Source: Comamonadaceae bacterium
GTDB taxonomy: Bacteria > Pseudomonadota > Gammaproteobacteria > Burkholderiales > Burkholderiaceae_C
Direction: 5' to 3'
NCBI GenBank assembly: GCA_009996515.1
Contig: JAACZV010000011.1
Location: forward strand, 94,167-158,166
Length of the DNA stretch: 64,000 nt
The translations under genes and the position numbers were made by a program. The first letter of the stretch is position 1; every line of letters starts with the position of its first letter. The notes under the pieces were generated by a model. The model saw nothing but the letters and a program-made list of their open reading frames with translations. It was not told the DNA's origin and did no database searches. Shown piece by piece: positions 17,420-28,939 of this stretch.

Positions 17420-20400
17420 ATGTCACGCTTCCGTCTGGCCGTCCTGTCGGCCACGACCACTCTGCTCGCGTCGGCCGCCCTGGCCGCGCCGGCCGGCAGC
17501 ACCGGCTTCTACCGCCAGCCCGCGCTGCACGGCGAGCAGGTCTATCTCGTCGCCGAGGGCGATCTCTGGCGCGTGGGCGCGCAGGGCGGCCAGGCCCAGC
17601 GCCTGACCACCCACCCGGGCCAGGAAACCCAGCCCGCCGTGTCGCCCGATGGCCGCTGGCTGGCCTTCACGGCCCAGTACGACGGCGGCACCGAGATCTA
17701 TCTGATGCCGGCCGCCGGCGGCGTGCCCAAGCGCCTGACGTGGGAAGGCGGCGGCATGCGCGTCTGGGGCTTCACGGCCGCGGGCGAGATCCTCTACACC
17801 AGCCTGGACGCCCGCCCCGGCTCGCAGCTGTTCGCCATCGACGCCAAGACCGGCCAGCGCCGCCAGCTGCCCGTGGGCCAGGCCAGCGACGCCGCGCTGA
17901 GCGCCGACGGCAAGACGCTGTACTTCACCCGCAGCGGCCTGCGCGGCGACAACGCGCGCCAGTACCGCGGCGGCGCCATCGCGCGGCTGTGGGCGCTGGA
18001 CCTGGGCGGCAATGCCGAGGCCCGGCCGCTGCTGGCCGAAGGCAACAACGACCGCCGCCCGCTGCCCTACCGCGCGGGTGCTCAGGAGCGCATCGCCTTC
18101 CTGTCCGACCGCGACGGCACGGTCAACCTGTGGTCGGTCGACGCCCGCGGCGGCGACCTGCGCCAACACACCACGCACAAGGGCTGGGACATCCGCCACG
18201 CCTCCATCGACGGCAGCCGCGTCGTCTACGCGCTGGGCGCCGATCTCTACCTCGTCGACCTGGCCCAGTCCGCCGCGCCGACCAAGCTGGACCTCAGCCT
18301 GGGCGGCGACTTCGACCAGCAGCGCGAACGCTGGGTCAAGCGGCCGCAGGACTTCCTGACCGACATCGCTTTCGCCCCCAATGGCGAGCGCGTGCTGCTG
18401 TCGGCCCGCGGCCACCTGGCCACGCAGGGCGTGCAGCAGCTGCGCCGCGCCGAGCTGCCGCAGCCGGCCGACGGCCGCTGCAAGCAGGCCGAGTTCACGA
18501 GCGACAGCAAGAGCGTGCTGGCCTTCTGCGACTTCAGCGGCGAGCAGGAGGTCTGGCGCTTCGCGGCCAACGGCAGCGGCCAGCCCGAGCGCCTCACCAG
18601 CGGCGGCGCGATGCAGCGCCGCGCGCTGCTGCCGTCGCCGGACGGCAAATGGCTGGCCCACACGGACAAGGAAGGCCGCATCTGGCTGACCGACCTGAAG
18701 GCCCCCGCCGGCAAGGGCGCGACGCGCGAGATCGGCCGCAGCCAGCTGCCCGGCGTGCCCGACCTGCAGGCCTGGAGCCCGGACGGCCAGACGCTGGCCT
18801 GGACGCTGCCGCTGCGCAACGCCAACCGCGAGCAGCTGCAGCTGTACCACCTGCCCGACGGCCGCACGCACACGCTGACCAGCGACCGCTACGAGAGCGG
18901 CAGCGCCGCGTTCAGCCCCGACGGCCAGTGGCTCTACCTGGCCTCGGCGCGCAACTTCCAGACCACCGGCAACGGCTCGCCCTGGGGCGACCGCAACACC
19001 GGCCCGTTCTTCGGCTTCCGCACCAAGCTCTACGCGCTGGCGCTGCAGCCGGGCCTGCGCTCGCCGTTCGCGGCCAAGGACGAGCTGGAGTCGGCCACCG
19101 AGAAGAAGGCCGAGGAGCAGCGCGCCCAGGACCGCAAGGCGACCGACAAGGAGCCGACCGAGCGCAAGCCCGACGACAAGAAGGCCGAGGACAAGAAGCC
19201 GGCCAAGCCGGCCATCGTCTTCGAGGGCCTGGCCGAGCGCCTCTACGAGCTGCCCGTGCCGGCCGGCAACTACCGCGGCCTGCGCGCCGACGGCAAGCGT
19301 CTGTGGTTCCTGGACCGCGACCTGGACGGCAAGAGCCAGCTCAAGTCCATCGCCATCGACAACCAGGGCGGCGCGGCCGAGACCCTGGCCGGCGACGTGC
19401 GCGCCTATGAGCTCAGCGCCGACGGCAAGAAGCTGATGGTGGTGCGCAACGCCAGCGGCGGCGCCGCGCCCGAGGTGCTCATCGTCGACGCCGCGCCCAA
19501 GCTGCCGGCGGACCTGTCCAAGTCCCAGGTGCGCTGGAGCGACTGGCAGATCGCCACGCAGCCGCGCGCCGAGTGGAAGCAGATGTTCGCCGACGCCTGG
19601 CGCATGCACCGCGACCACTTCTACGACAAGGACATGCACGGCGTGGACTGGACGGCCGTGCGCGCCAAGTACGAGCCGCTGGTGGACCGCGTGACCGACC
19701 GCTTCGAGCTGGCCGAGCTGATGGCGCAGATGGTGGGCGAGATCAGCGCGCTGCACAGCCAGGTGGCTCCCGGCGACACCCGCGCCGCGCCGGACGAGCC
19801 CGGCCTGGCCGGCCTGGGCGGCCGCTTCTCCAAGGTGGCCGGCGGCTGGCGCATCGACGCCATCTACGGCCATGAGGCCGAGCTGCCGTCCGAGGCGCCG
19901 CCGCTGGCCGCGGCCAGCGTCAGGCTGAAGGTGGGTGACGTCATCACGGCCATCAACGGCCGCGCCACCGCCGACGCGCAGCACCTCCTGGAGCTGCTGC
20001 GCGGCCAGGCCGGCCGCCAGGTGCTGCTGGACGTGAAGCAGGCCGACGGCAAGGCGGTGCAGCGCATCGTCACGCCGGTGACCCAGCTGCGCGAGAACCA
20101 GCTGCGCTACAACGACTGGCGCGTCAGCCGTGCCCGCGCCGTCGAGCAGGCCGGCCAGGGCCGCATCGGCTATGTGCATCTGCGCGCCATGGGCCCCAAC
20201 GACATCGCCGACTTCGTGCGCGAGTTCTACGCCGCCAGCGACCGCGACGGCCTCATCATCGACGTGCGCTACAACAACGGCGGCAACATCGACAGCTGGA
20301 TCCTGGAGAAGCTGCTGCGCCGGGCCTGGGCCTTCTGGCAGCCGCGCTCGCCCGCCGGCACGCCGGTCAACCCCAACATGCAGAACGTCTACCGCGGCCA

Positions 20401-20776
20401 CACCGTGGTGCTGATGAACGAGGACACCTACAGCGACGGCGAGACCTTCGCCGAGGGCTTCAAGCGCCTCAAGCTGGGCCCCGTCATCGGCAAGCGCAGC
20501 TCGGGCGCGGGCGTGTGGCTGTCGGACCAGAACCGCCTCATCGACAACGGCATCATGCGCGCCGCCGAGACGGGCCAGATCGACGCCCAGGGCCGCTTCC
20601 TCATCGAGGGCGTGGGCGTGACGCCGGACATCGAGGTCGACAACCCGCCGCGCGCCACCTTCCTGGGCCAGGACGCGCAGCTGGACGCGGCCATCGCCGA
20701 GCTGAAGAAGCGCATCGCCGAGCAGCCCGTGCCGCTCGTGAAGCCCGGGCCCTATCCGAGGCCGGTGAAGCCGTGA
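17420..20776 (+). CDS. Tricorn-like S41 family protease, exported
   Basis: 1118 residues with a strong Shine-Dalgarno (AGAGGAGA) before ATG 17420. A Sec signal peptide (about 1-23, ALA cut) is followed by N-terminal beta-propeller repeats of the TolB/WD40-like kind (about 30-540), a very charged Lys/Glu/Asp linker (about 553-595), a second propeller region, a C1-like helical domain with MHRDHFYDKDMHG (likely His of the active site), a PDZ domain (about 800-880) and the S41 protease core with TYSDGETFAEG, Ser1005 being the predicted nucleophile. This architecture matches tricorn core protease homologues. The signal peptide puts it in the periplasm or outside. Confidence 0.9.
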   Translation: MSRFRLAVLSATTTLLASAALAAPAGSTGFYRQPALHGEQVYLVAEGDLWRVGAQGGQAQRLTTHPGQETQPAVSPDGRWLAFTAQYDGGTEIYLMPAAGGVPKRLTWEGGGMRVWGFTAAGEILYTSLDARPGSQLFAIDAKTGQRRQLPVGQASDAALSADGKTLYFTRSGLRGDNARQYRGGAIARLWALDLGGNAEARPLLAEGNNDRRPLPYRAGAQERIAFLSDRDGTVNLWSVDARGGDLRQHTTHKGWDIRHASIDGSRVVYALGADLYLVDLAQSAAPTKLDLSLGGDFDQQRERWVKRPQDFLTDIAFAPNGERVLLSARGHLATQGVQQLRRAELPQPADGRCKQAEFTSDSKSVLAFCDFSGEQEVWRFAANGSGQPERLTSGGAMQRRALLPSPDGKWLAHTDKEGRIWLTDLKAPAGKGATREIGRSQLPGVPDLQAWSPDGQTLAWTLPLRNANREQLQLYHLPDGRTHTLTSDRYESGSAAFSPDGQWLYLASARNFQTTGNGSPWGDRNTGPFFGFRTKLYALALQPGLRSPFAAKDELESATEKKAEEQRAQDRKATDKEPTERKPDDKKAEDKKPAKPAIVFEGLAERLYELPVPAGNYRGLRADGKRLWFLDRDLDGKSQLKSIAIDNQGGAAETLAGDVRAYELSADGKKLMVVRNASGGAAPEVLIVDAAPKLPADLSKSQVRWSDWQIATQPRAEWKQMFADAWRMHRDHFYDKDMHGVDWTAVRAKYEPLVDRVTDRFELAELMAQMVGEISALHSQVAPGDTRAAPDEPGLAGLGGRFSKVAGGWRIDAIYGHEAELPSEAPPLAAASVRLKVGDVITAINGRATADAQHLLELLRGQAGRQVLLDVKQADGKAVQRIVTPVTQLRENQLRYNDWRVSRARAVEQAGQGRIGYVHLRAMGPNDIADFVREFYAASDRDGLIIDVRYNNGGNIDSWILEKLLRRAWAFWQPRSPAGTPVNPNMQNVYRGHTVVLMNEDTYSDGETFAEGFKRLKLGPVIGKRSSGAGVWLSDQNRLIDNGIMRAAETGQIDAQGRFLIEGVGVTPDIEVDNPPRATFLGQDAQLDAAIAELKKRIAEQPVPLVKPGPYPRPVKP

Positions 20777-20782
20777 TCCAAC

Positions 20783-20808
20783 AAGGGAGGCCTGGTCCTC
20801 CCTTTTTT
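20783..20808 (+). terminator. Rho-independent terminator after the tricorn-like gene
   Basis: Stem AAGGGAGG/CCTCCCTT with a 6-nt loop (20791-20796) and a run of six Ts (20803-20808). It sits 7 nt behind the stop codon and between convergent genes; plus-strand function is clear. Confidence 0.9.
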
Positions 20809-20819
20809 CATGGCCGCGT

Positions 20820-22055
20820 TCAGGGGCCCAGCAGCTCGCCCAGGGGCTTCAAGTCGTCCACGTGGTCGCACACGGACTTGGCGACCAGCAGCATGGGCAC
20901 GCCCAGCAGCAGCCCCCACACGCCCCACAGCCAGCCGAACACCAGCACCGCGATGAACACCGCCACCGGGCTCATCTTGCTGGCACGCCCGGTCCACCAG
21001 GGCGTCAGCACGTTGCCGGCCACGGCATGGATGAGCAGCGAGACGCCGCCGACCGCCAGCGCCATCTCCAGCGTGCCGAACTGCACCAGCGCAACGACGG
21101 CGGCGCCGCCGCTCAACACCGCGGCGCCCACGTAAGGCACGAGGTTGGTGAGCCCTGCGGCCAGCCCCCAGGCGCCGGCGTTGGACAGGCCCAGCAGCAT
21201 GAACGCCAGCCCCGTGCCCACGCCCACGACGACGCTCACGCCCAGCTGCACCAGCAGGTAGCGCTGGATCTGGCAGGTGATCTCGTCCAGCGTCTCCACC
21301 GTCAGCTTCTTCTGCGCAAAGCTCCTGCCGGCCAGCCTCACCAGCTTGCGCCGAAAGCTGCTGCCGGAGGCGAGGATGAACAGCGCCGTCATCAGCACGA
21401 TGGACAGCTTGGTGAGGAAGGACATGACACCCAGCGTGCCGGTCACGAGGTAGCTGCGCACGTCGATGGCATGCTCCGGCGTGGCGGCCGGCACCACCGC
21501 CCGGGCCGCCTGGCGCGGCGCGACGGCCCGCCGGGCCGAAGGTGCGCTGGCGGGCACGCTGGTGGCCGCCGCCACGCTGGCGGCGGCCGTCAGGTCATCC
21601 GCCGCCATGCGCACGCGCTCCAGCGTGGACTCGCGGCCCGCGATGCGCTGCGAGATCTCCCGCACCCGCTGCGTGACGGCCGGCACCGTGTCGATCAGCG
21701 CGTCCACCTGGCCGCCCAGTGCCGACGCGCCCCAGGCCAGCAGGGCCACGATGGCGCACAGCACCGCCGATGCCCCCAGCGCCCGCGGCACGCGCAGCCG
21801 CCGCAGCCGCGACACCAGCGGCGCCAGCGCGTAGCTGAGGATGACGCCCGACAGGATGGGCGCCATCACGTCGCGCGACCACTGCAGCGCATACAAGCCC
21901 AGGATGGCCGCGATGACGGCCAGCGACAGGCCGCGCAGGTCCACCGGCATGTGCAGCGTCACGCGCCGCTGGCCAGCCGGCGCCGGCGGCGGGACGGACG
22001 CCGCACCGTCCGGGGGGCCGGGCGGACGCTCCATCACCAACTGGGGGTCAGACAT
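20820..22055 (-). CDS. AI-2E family transporter (PerM-like permease)
   Basis: 411 residues. ATG 22055 has GGGAG five bases before it; the ATG four codons further up (22067) contains that Shine-Dalgarno and is less likely. Two N-terminal helices (about 45-90), a third helix, a long soluble loop rich in Ala/Arg (about 120-195), then a C-terminal bundle with YVGAAVLSGGAAVVAL and LTPWWTGRASKMSP...FGWLWGVWGLLLGVPML, typical of the PF01594 family. Family members export varied small molecules or drive sodium/proton exchange; the substrate here is not predictable. Confidence 0.88.
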   Translation of the reverse strand: MSDPQLVMERPPGPPDGAASVPPPAPAGQRRVTLHMPVDLRGLSLAVIAAILGLYALQWSRDVMAPILSGVILSYALAPLVSRLRRLRVPRALGASAVLCAIVALLAWGASALGGQVDALIDTVPAVTQRVREISQRIAGRESTLERVRMAADDLTAAASVAAATSVPASAPSARRAVAPRQAARAVVPAATPEHAIDVRSYLVTGTLGVMSFLTKLSIVLMTALFILASGSSFRRKLVRLAGRSFAQKKLTVETLDEITCQIQRYLLVQLGVSVVVGVGTGLAFMLLGLSNAGAWGLAAGLTNLVPYVGAAVLSGGAAVVALVQFGTLEMALAVGGVSLLIHAVAGNVLTPWWTGRASKMSPVAVFIAVLVFGWLWGVWGLLLGVPMLLVAKSVCDHVDDLKPLGELLGP

Positions 22056-22207
22056 CGCCACTCCCATGATCGAGGTCGAATCATTGTGGGAGCGGGGCCG
22101 TCGCCATGCTCAGCAGCGGCATGAAATCGGAATCGGCTGACAAGGCCGCGTCCTGCCCGCCTTCAAGCCCCGGGGGCCGCCGCTGGCGCCGGCAGACAAT
22201 CCGGCGC

Positions 22208-22543
22208 ATGCCGCGCCGACGCTCCCGCGATCACCACCACGTCTACGTCGTGCTGCTGTCGGAACGCGTCTGGAACGAGCCGGCCTTCCGCCGCGCCAAC
22301 CCGCAGCACGACATCGTCAAGCCCTGCCTCTACGTGGGCATGACCGGCCTGGACCCCGACCTGCGCTTCGACCGCCACATGGCCGGCGTGCAGGCCAACC
22401 GCTTCGTGCTGAAGTACGGCGTGCGCCTGCTGCCGGAGCTGTACGAGTGCTACAACCCCATGCCTTACGACGCCGCCTGCGAGCTGGAGGTGGAACTGGC
22501 CATCGGCCTGCGCGAGGCGGGCTATGCGGTGTGGCAGGCCTGA
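22208..22543 (+). CDS. Small GIY-YIG-like protein
   Basis: 111 residues from ATG 22208 (MPRRRSRDHHHVYVVLL). The layout VYVVLL - CLYVGMTGLDPDLRFDRH - NRFVLKYG - ACELEVELAIGLREAGY fits a GIY-YIG fold: VYV for GIY, YVG for YIG, an Arg after it and a Glu in the late helix. It has no extra DNA-binding domain. Stand-alone; whether it cuts DNA or RNA is unknown. The assignment is by motif spacing only. Confidence 0.55.
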   Translation: MPRRRSRDHHHVYVVLLSERVWNEPAFRRANPQHDIVKPCLYVGMTGLDPDLRFDRHMAGVQANRFVLKYGVRLLPELYECYNPMPYDAACELEVELAIGLREAGYAVWQA

Positions 22544-22550
22544 GGCCCCC

Positions 22551-24917
<2,367 letters not shown>

Positions 24918-25004
24918 GCAGACGCGATATGAGGCGTCAGCTTGCGTCCCCGCCCCGGCCCGGACAACGAAGCAAATCGTCGCCGGTCATGCGGGATTCG
25001 GATA

Positions 25005-26231
25005 TCAGCTCAGCAGCACGCGCGCGAACTTGCGCCTGCCCACCTGCAGCACATGCTCGCCGGCGTCCAGCTTGACGCCCTTGTCCGAGATCAGCTCGCC
25101 CGACCGGCGTACGCCGCCCTGCTCGATCATGCGCAGGCCTTCGCTGGTGGACGCCACCAGGCCGGCCGCCTTCAGCAGCTGGGCGATGCCCATGGGCGCA
25201 CCGCTGAGCTGCACCTCGGGGATGTCGTCCGGAATGCCGCCCTTGGCGCGGTTGTTGAAATCGGCCTCGGCCGCGTCCGCCGCCGCCGCGCTGTGGAAGC
25301 GCGCCGTGATCTCCTTGGCCAGCGCGACCTTGGCGTCCTTGGGGTTGCGCCCGCCCGCCACCTCGGCCTTCAGCGCGGCGATCTCGGCCAGCGACTTGAA
25401 CGACAGCAGCTCGTACCACTTCCACATCTGCACGTCGCTGATGGACAGGATCTTGGCGAACATGCTGTTGGCCGGCTCGGTGATGCCCACGTAGTTGTTC
25501 TTGGACTTGGACATCTTCTCGACGCCGTCCAGCCCCTCCAGCAGCGGCATGGTCAGGATGCACTGCGGCTCCTGGCCGTATTCCTGCTGCAGATGGCGGC
25601 CCATCAGCAGGTTGAACTTCTGGTCGGTGCCGCCCAGCTCCAGGTCGCTCTTCAGCGCCACCGAGTCGTAGCCCTGCATCAGCGGGTAGAGGAACTCGTG
25701 CACCGAGATCGGCGTGCCGGCGGCGAAGCGCTTCGTGAAGTCGTCGCGCTCCATCATGCGGGCCACCGTGTACTTGGCCGCGAGCTGGATCATGCCCACC
25801 GCGCCCAGCGGCTCGCACCACTCGGAGTTGTAGCGGATCTCGGTGCGCTCGGGGTCCAGCACCAGCTTGGCCTGGGCGTAGTAGGTCTCGGCGTTGGCGA
25901 GGATCTGCTCCTTGGTCAGCGGCGGGCGCGTCGCGTTGCGGCCGGAGGGGTCGCCGATCAGCGAGGTGAAGTCGCCGATCAGGAAGATGACCTGGTGGCC
26001 CAGGTCCTGCAGCTGGCGCATCTTGTTCAGCACCACCGTGTGGCCCACGTGGATGTCGGGCGCCGTCGGGTCCAGGCCCAGCTTGATGCGCAGCGGCACG
26101 CCGGTCGCGGCCGAACGCGCCAGCTTGCGGGTCCATTCGGCCTCGGGCAGCAACTCGTCCACGCCACGGCGAGTGATGGCCAGGGCCTCGAGGACGGCGT
26201 CGGTGACGGGGTATTGGGGGGCGTCGGACAT
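25005..26231 (-). CDS. tyrS: Tyrosyl-tRNA synthetase
   Basis: 408 residues, class Ic synthetase charging tRNA-Tyr. HIGH-like motif HVGH within [14 protein letters not shown] (about 54-67), KMSKS motif in EKMSKSKNN (about 240), and a C-terminal S4 RNA-binding domain (about 345-408, ending [10 protein letters not shown]). The length and HVGH motif fit the TyrZ-type bacterial enzyme. The ATG at 26231 lies close behind a strong leader hairpin (26241-26261); no clear Shine-Dalgarno is visible. Confidence 0.96.
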   Translation of the reverse strand: MSDAPQYPVTDAVLEALAITRRGVDELLPEAEWTRKLARSAATGVPLRIKLGLDPTAPDIHVGHTVVLNKMRQLQDLGHQVIFLIGDFTSLIGDPSGRNATRPPLTKEQILANAETYYAQAKLVLDPERTEIRYNSEWCEPLGAVGMIQLAAKYTVARMMERDDFTKRFAAGTPISVHEFLYPLMQGYDSVALKSDLELGGTDQKFNLLMGRHLQQEYGQEPQCILTMPLLEGLDGVEKMSKSKNNYVGITEPANSMFAKILSISDVQMWKWYELLSFKSLAEIAALKAEVAGGRNPKDAKVALAKEITARFHSAAAADAAEADFNNRAKGGIPDDIPEVQLSGAPMGIAQLLKAAGLVASTSEGLRMIEQGGVRRSGELISDKGVKLDAGEHVLQVGRRKFARVLLS

Positions 26232-26240
26232 GGCGCAGCG

Positions 26241-26261
26241 CGTCCGGCAACAAGCCGGACG
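26241..26261 (-). promoter_or_regulatory. Leader hairpin immediately before tyrS
   Basis: Perfect inverted repeat CGTCCGGC-N5-GCCGGACG ending 10 nt before the tyrS start on the transcribed strand. It leaves little room for a Shine-Dalgarno and could affect initiation. No T-box elements or T-run are seen, so attenuation is not supported. Confidence 0.5.
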
Positions 26262-26345
26262 AAAGTGTTAAGTTATTGATCCATCGGGGTAAACCGGCAT
26301 GCCGGGTAGGACATAGCCGTTAGAATTCACACCTTCGAATCGGGG

Positions 26346-26400
26346 GTGTTGCTTCAACACAACCGTCAAGGATTTTAAGGCCAGCCTCGAGGCTGGCCTT
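26346..26400 (+). ncRNA. Structured element between tyrS and the M23 peptidase gene (leader or small RNA candidate)
   Basis: Two perfect hairpins: GTGTTG-CTT-CAACAC (26346-26360) and AAGGCCAGCC-TCGA-GGCTGGCCTT (26377-26400, then TTTCGCG). They lie between divergent genes, where a terminator of either neighbour is not expected. A TAGAAT -10-like hexamer at 26321-26326 could start a short transcript ending at the second hairpin, or these are 5'-UTR structures of the M23 gene. No known RNA family was recognised. Confidence 0.35.
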
Positions 26401-26445
26401 TCGCGTGGAACCGGCCCGGCCGGGATTGCCCAGCGACAACCCCGG

Positions 26446-27846
26446 ATGCCGAGCGTGACCGCTGCCCAGAAACGTCTCCATCAGCTTCAAACAGCGCTGA
26501 AAAGCGCCGAAACCTTCGCCGCCAGGCACCCCCGCGCGCTGACCGCCAGCGTCGTGGGACTGCTGAGCTGCTTTGCCGTGACCGCTTTCGGCATCGCGCC
26601 GCTGGCCCCGGATGCGGCCGAACTGCCGCGCCGCACCCTGGTCGAGACGGTGGCGACGACCGACATCTCGGCCCAGCTGGACGAACTCGCCAACCACGCC
26701 ATCGGCCTGGTGCGCGCCGAGGCCACCCGCTCCAGCGACACGCCCGACAGCCTGCTCAAGCGCGCCGGCGCCTTCGACCCGGCAGCGGCCGCCTTCCTGC
26801 GCTCCGACCCGCTGGCGCGCCGCATCTTCCAGGGCCGTGCCGGCAAGATGGTGCACCTGACGGCCGACGCCTCCGGCCAGGTGCAGAAGATCGTCGTGCG
26901 CTTCCCGGCCGAGAAGGTCGAGCAGCAGAGCAGCCATTTCACCCGCCTGACCATAGACCGCGACGGCGAGCGTTTCAGCGCCCGCACCGAGACCGCGCCG
27001 CTGCAGGCCCAGGTGGCCCTGGGCAGCGGCACCATCCGCAGCTCGCTGTTCGCCGCCACCGACGACGCCAACATCCCCGACGCCATCGCCTCGCAGATGG
27101 CCGACATGTTCTCCGGCGACATCGACTTCCATCGCGAGCTGCGCAAGGGCGACCGCTTCAGCATCGTCTACGAGGTGCTGACCGCCGACGGCGAACCCAT
27201 CCACTGGGACGGCGGCGTGGGCCGGCTGCTGGCCGGCGAGTTCACGAACAACGGCAAAACCTATTCGGCCGTCTATTTCAAGGACAGCGTCAGCGGCAAG
27301 GCCAGCTTCTACGGCTTCGACGGCCAGAGCAAGCGCCGCGCCTTCCTGTCCAGCCCCATGGAGTTCTCGCGCATCACCTCCGGCTTCGCGATGCGCTTCC
27401 ACCCCATCCTGCAGACCTGGCGCCAGCACAACGGCGTGGACTATGGCGCGCCCACCGGCACGGCGGTGCGCACCGTGGGTGACGGCACGGTCGAGATGGC
27501 CGGCTGGCAGAACGGCTTCGGCAACGTCGTCAAGATCCGCCACGGCGGCGACCGCCAGACCGTCTACGCCCACCTCAGCCGCATCGACGTGAAGAAGGGC
27601 CAGCGCGTGGAGCAGGGTCAGAAGGTCGGCGCCGTGGGCATGACCGGCTGGGCCACCGGCCCGCACCTGCACTTCGAGTTCCGCGTCGGCGGCCGCCTGA
27701 CGGACCCGCGCAGCATCGCCCGCGCGTCCGAGGCCGTCACGCTGCCCGGCTACGCCAGGGCGCAGTTCCAGCAGACCGTTGCCAGCGTCAAGACCCAGCT
27801 GGCCGTCGCAGAAACCATCACGGATGGCGTCTCTGCTGCCGACTGA
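26446..27846 (+). CDS. M23 family peptidoglycan endopeptidase
   Basis: 466 residues. A short cytoplasmic N-terminus, one membrane anchor (about 32-55), an N-terminal periplasmic region with an OapA/LysM-like segment (ELRKGDRFSIVYE) and a C-terminal LytM zinc peptidase domain: His328-N-G-V-Asp332 and His407-L-His409. The spacing of metal ligands is intact, so it should cut peptidoglycan cross-bridges, like MepM. Its last 23 nt overlap anmK, coupling wall turnover with recycling. The ATG at 26446 follows a structured leader. Confidence 0.92.
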   Translation: MPSVTAAQKRLHQLQTALKSAETFAARHPRALTASVVGLLSCFAVTAFGIAPLAPDAAELPRRTLVETVATTDISAQLDELANHAIGLVRAEATRSSDTPDSLLKRAGAFDPAAAAFLRSDPLARRIFQGRAGKMVHLTADASGQVQKIVVRFPAEKVEQQSSHFTRLTIDRDGERFSARTETAPLQAQVALGSGTIRSSLFAATDDANIPDAIASQMADMFSGDIDFHRELRKGDRFSIVYEVLTADGEPIHWDGGVGRLLAGEFTNNGKTYSAVYFKDSVSGKASFYGFDGQSKRRAFLSSPMEFSRITSGFAMRFHPILQTWRQHNGVDYGAPTGTAVRTVGDGTVEMAGWQNGFGNVVKIRHGGDRQTVYAHLSRIDVKKGQRVEQGQKVGAVGMTGWATGPHLHFEFRVGGRLTDPRSIARASEAVTLPGYARAQFQQTVASVKTQLAVAETITDGVSAAD

Positions 27847-28939
27847 CCCCCGCCGCCTCTACATCGGGCTGATGTCGGGCACCTCGCTCGACGGCGTCGA
27901 TGGCGTGCTGTTCGATGCCGACGCGCTGGCCGTCCGCGGCCATGTGCATGCGGCGTTTGCCCCCGCGCTGCGCGACGAGCTGCTGGCGCTGAATGCGCCC
28001 GGCGACAACGAGCTGCACCGCGCCGCGCTGGCCGCCAACGCGGTGGCGCGGGCCTATGCCGACGTCGTCGCCCAGCTGCTGGAGGCGACGGGCACGCCCC
28101 GCGACCGGATCGCCGCGCTGGGCGCCCATGGCCAGACCGTGCGCCACCAGCCCGGCGGCTTCGACGCCTACACGACGCAGCTGCTCAACGGCGCACTGCT
28201 GGCCGAGCAGGCCGGCATAGACGTGGTCTGCGACCTGCGCAGCCGCGACGTCGCAGCCGGCGGCCAGGGCGCGCCGCTGGTGCCGGCCTTCCATCGCGCC
28301 GTGTTCGGCGCCGAGGGCGAGGACGCCGCCGCGCTGAACCTGGGCGGCATCAGCAACCTCAGCCTGCTGTTCGCCGACGGCCGCACCGGCGGCTTCGACT
28401 GCGGCCCCGCCAACTGCCTGATGGACGGCTGGATCGCCCGCCACCGCGGCCAGGCCTACGACGCCGACGGCACCTGGGCCGCCAGCGGCCGCGTGCTGCC
28501 GGAGCTGCTGGCCACGCTGCTGGCCGAACCCTATTTCAAGCTGCCGCCACCCAAGAGCACCGGCCGCGACCTCTTCCACCTGGCCTGGCTGGACGCCAGG
28601 CTCTCGCCCGGGCTGGCCCCCGAGGACGTGCAGGCCACGCTGCTGGAGCTCAGCGCCCGCTGCGTGGTCGACGACCTGCGGGCCCACATGCCCGCGGCCC
28701 GCACGCTGATCGCCTGCGGCGGCGGCGCGCTGAACGGCCGGCTGATGCAGCGCCTGGCCGAGCTGCTGCCCGGCGTGACGGTGCAGAGCAGCGCGCAGCG
28801 CGGCCTGCCGGTGGACCAGGTCGAAGCGGCCGCCTTTGCCTGGCTGGCGCAGCGCTTCGTCGAGCGGCTGCCCGGCAACCTGCCGGCCGTCACCGGCGCC
28901 GCCGGGCCGCGCATCCTGGGCGCGCTGCACCCCGCCTAA
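27824..28939 (+). CDS. anmK: Anhydro-N-acetylmuramic acid kinase
   Basis: 371 residues from ATG 27824. It phosphorylates 1,6-anhydroMurNAc with ring opening, giving MurNAc-6-P in cell-wall recycling. ATP-binding GLMSGTSLDGVDGVL (near residue 15), the GAHGQTVRHQP catalytic segment, LNLGGISNLSLL and DCGPANCLMDGW are family signatures; ACGGGALNGRLMQRL lies near the C-terminus. It overlaps the M23 peptidase gene, which fits a shared role. Its TAA stop overlaps the TAG stop of the convergent MFS gene. Confidence 0.95.
   Translation: MASLLPTDPRRLYIGLMSGTSLDGVDGVLFDADALAVRGHVHAAFAPALRDELLALNAPGDNELHRAALAANAVARAYADVVAQLLEATGTPRDRIAALGAHGQTVRHQPGGFDAYTTQLLNGALLAEQAGIDVVCDLRSRDVAAGGQGAPLVPAFHRAVFGAEGEDAAALNLGGISNLSLLFADGRTGGFDCGPANCLMDGWIARHRGQAYDADGTWAASGRVLPELLATLLAEPYFKLPPPKSTGRDLFHLAWLDARLSPGLAPEDVQATLLELSARCVVDDLRAHMPAARTLIACGGGALNGRLMQRLAELLPGVTVQSSAQRGLPVDQVEAAAFAWLAQRFVERLPGNLPAVTGAAGPRILGALHPA

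Noticed and set aside
17423..20401. Minus-strand open frame of 992 codons opposite the tricorn-like gene
   Set aside because: No family sequence, repetitive Val/Gly/Ala/Gln composition, and the plus strand has signal peptide, PDZ and S41 motifs plus Shine-Dalgarno and terminator.
26377..26400. Perfect hairpin as simple terminator
   Set aside because: It lies between divergent starts, where neither neighbour needs a terminator, and has only a short T-run; reported instead as a structured element.
28936..28939. Overlapping stop codons of anmK and the MFS gene as something unusual
   Set aside because: Convergent genes in compact high-GC genomes often share stop bases; no regulatory meaning can be claimed.
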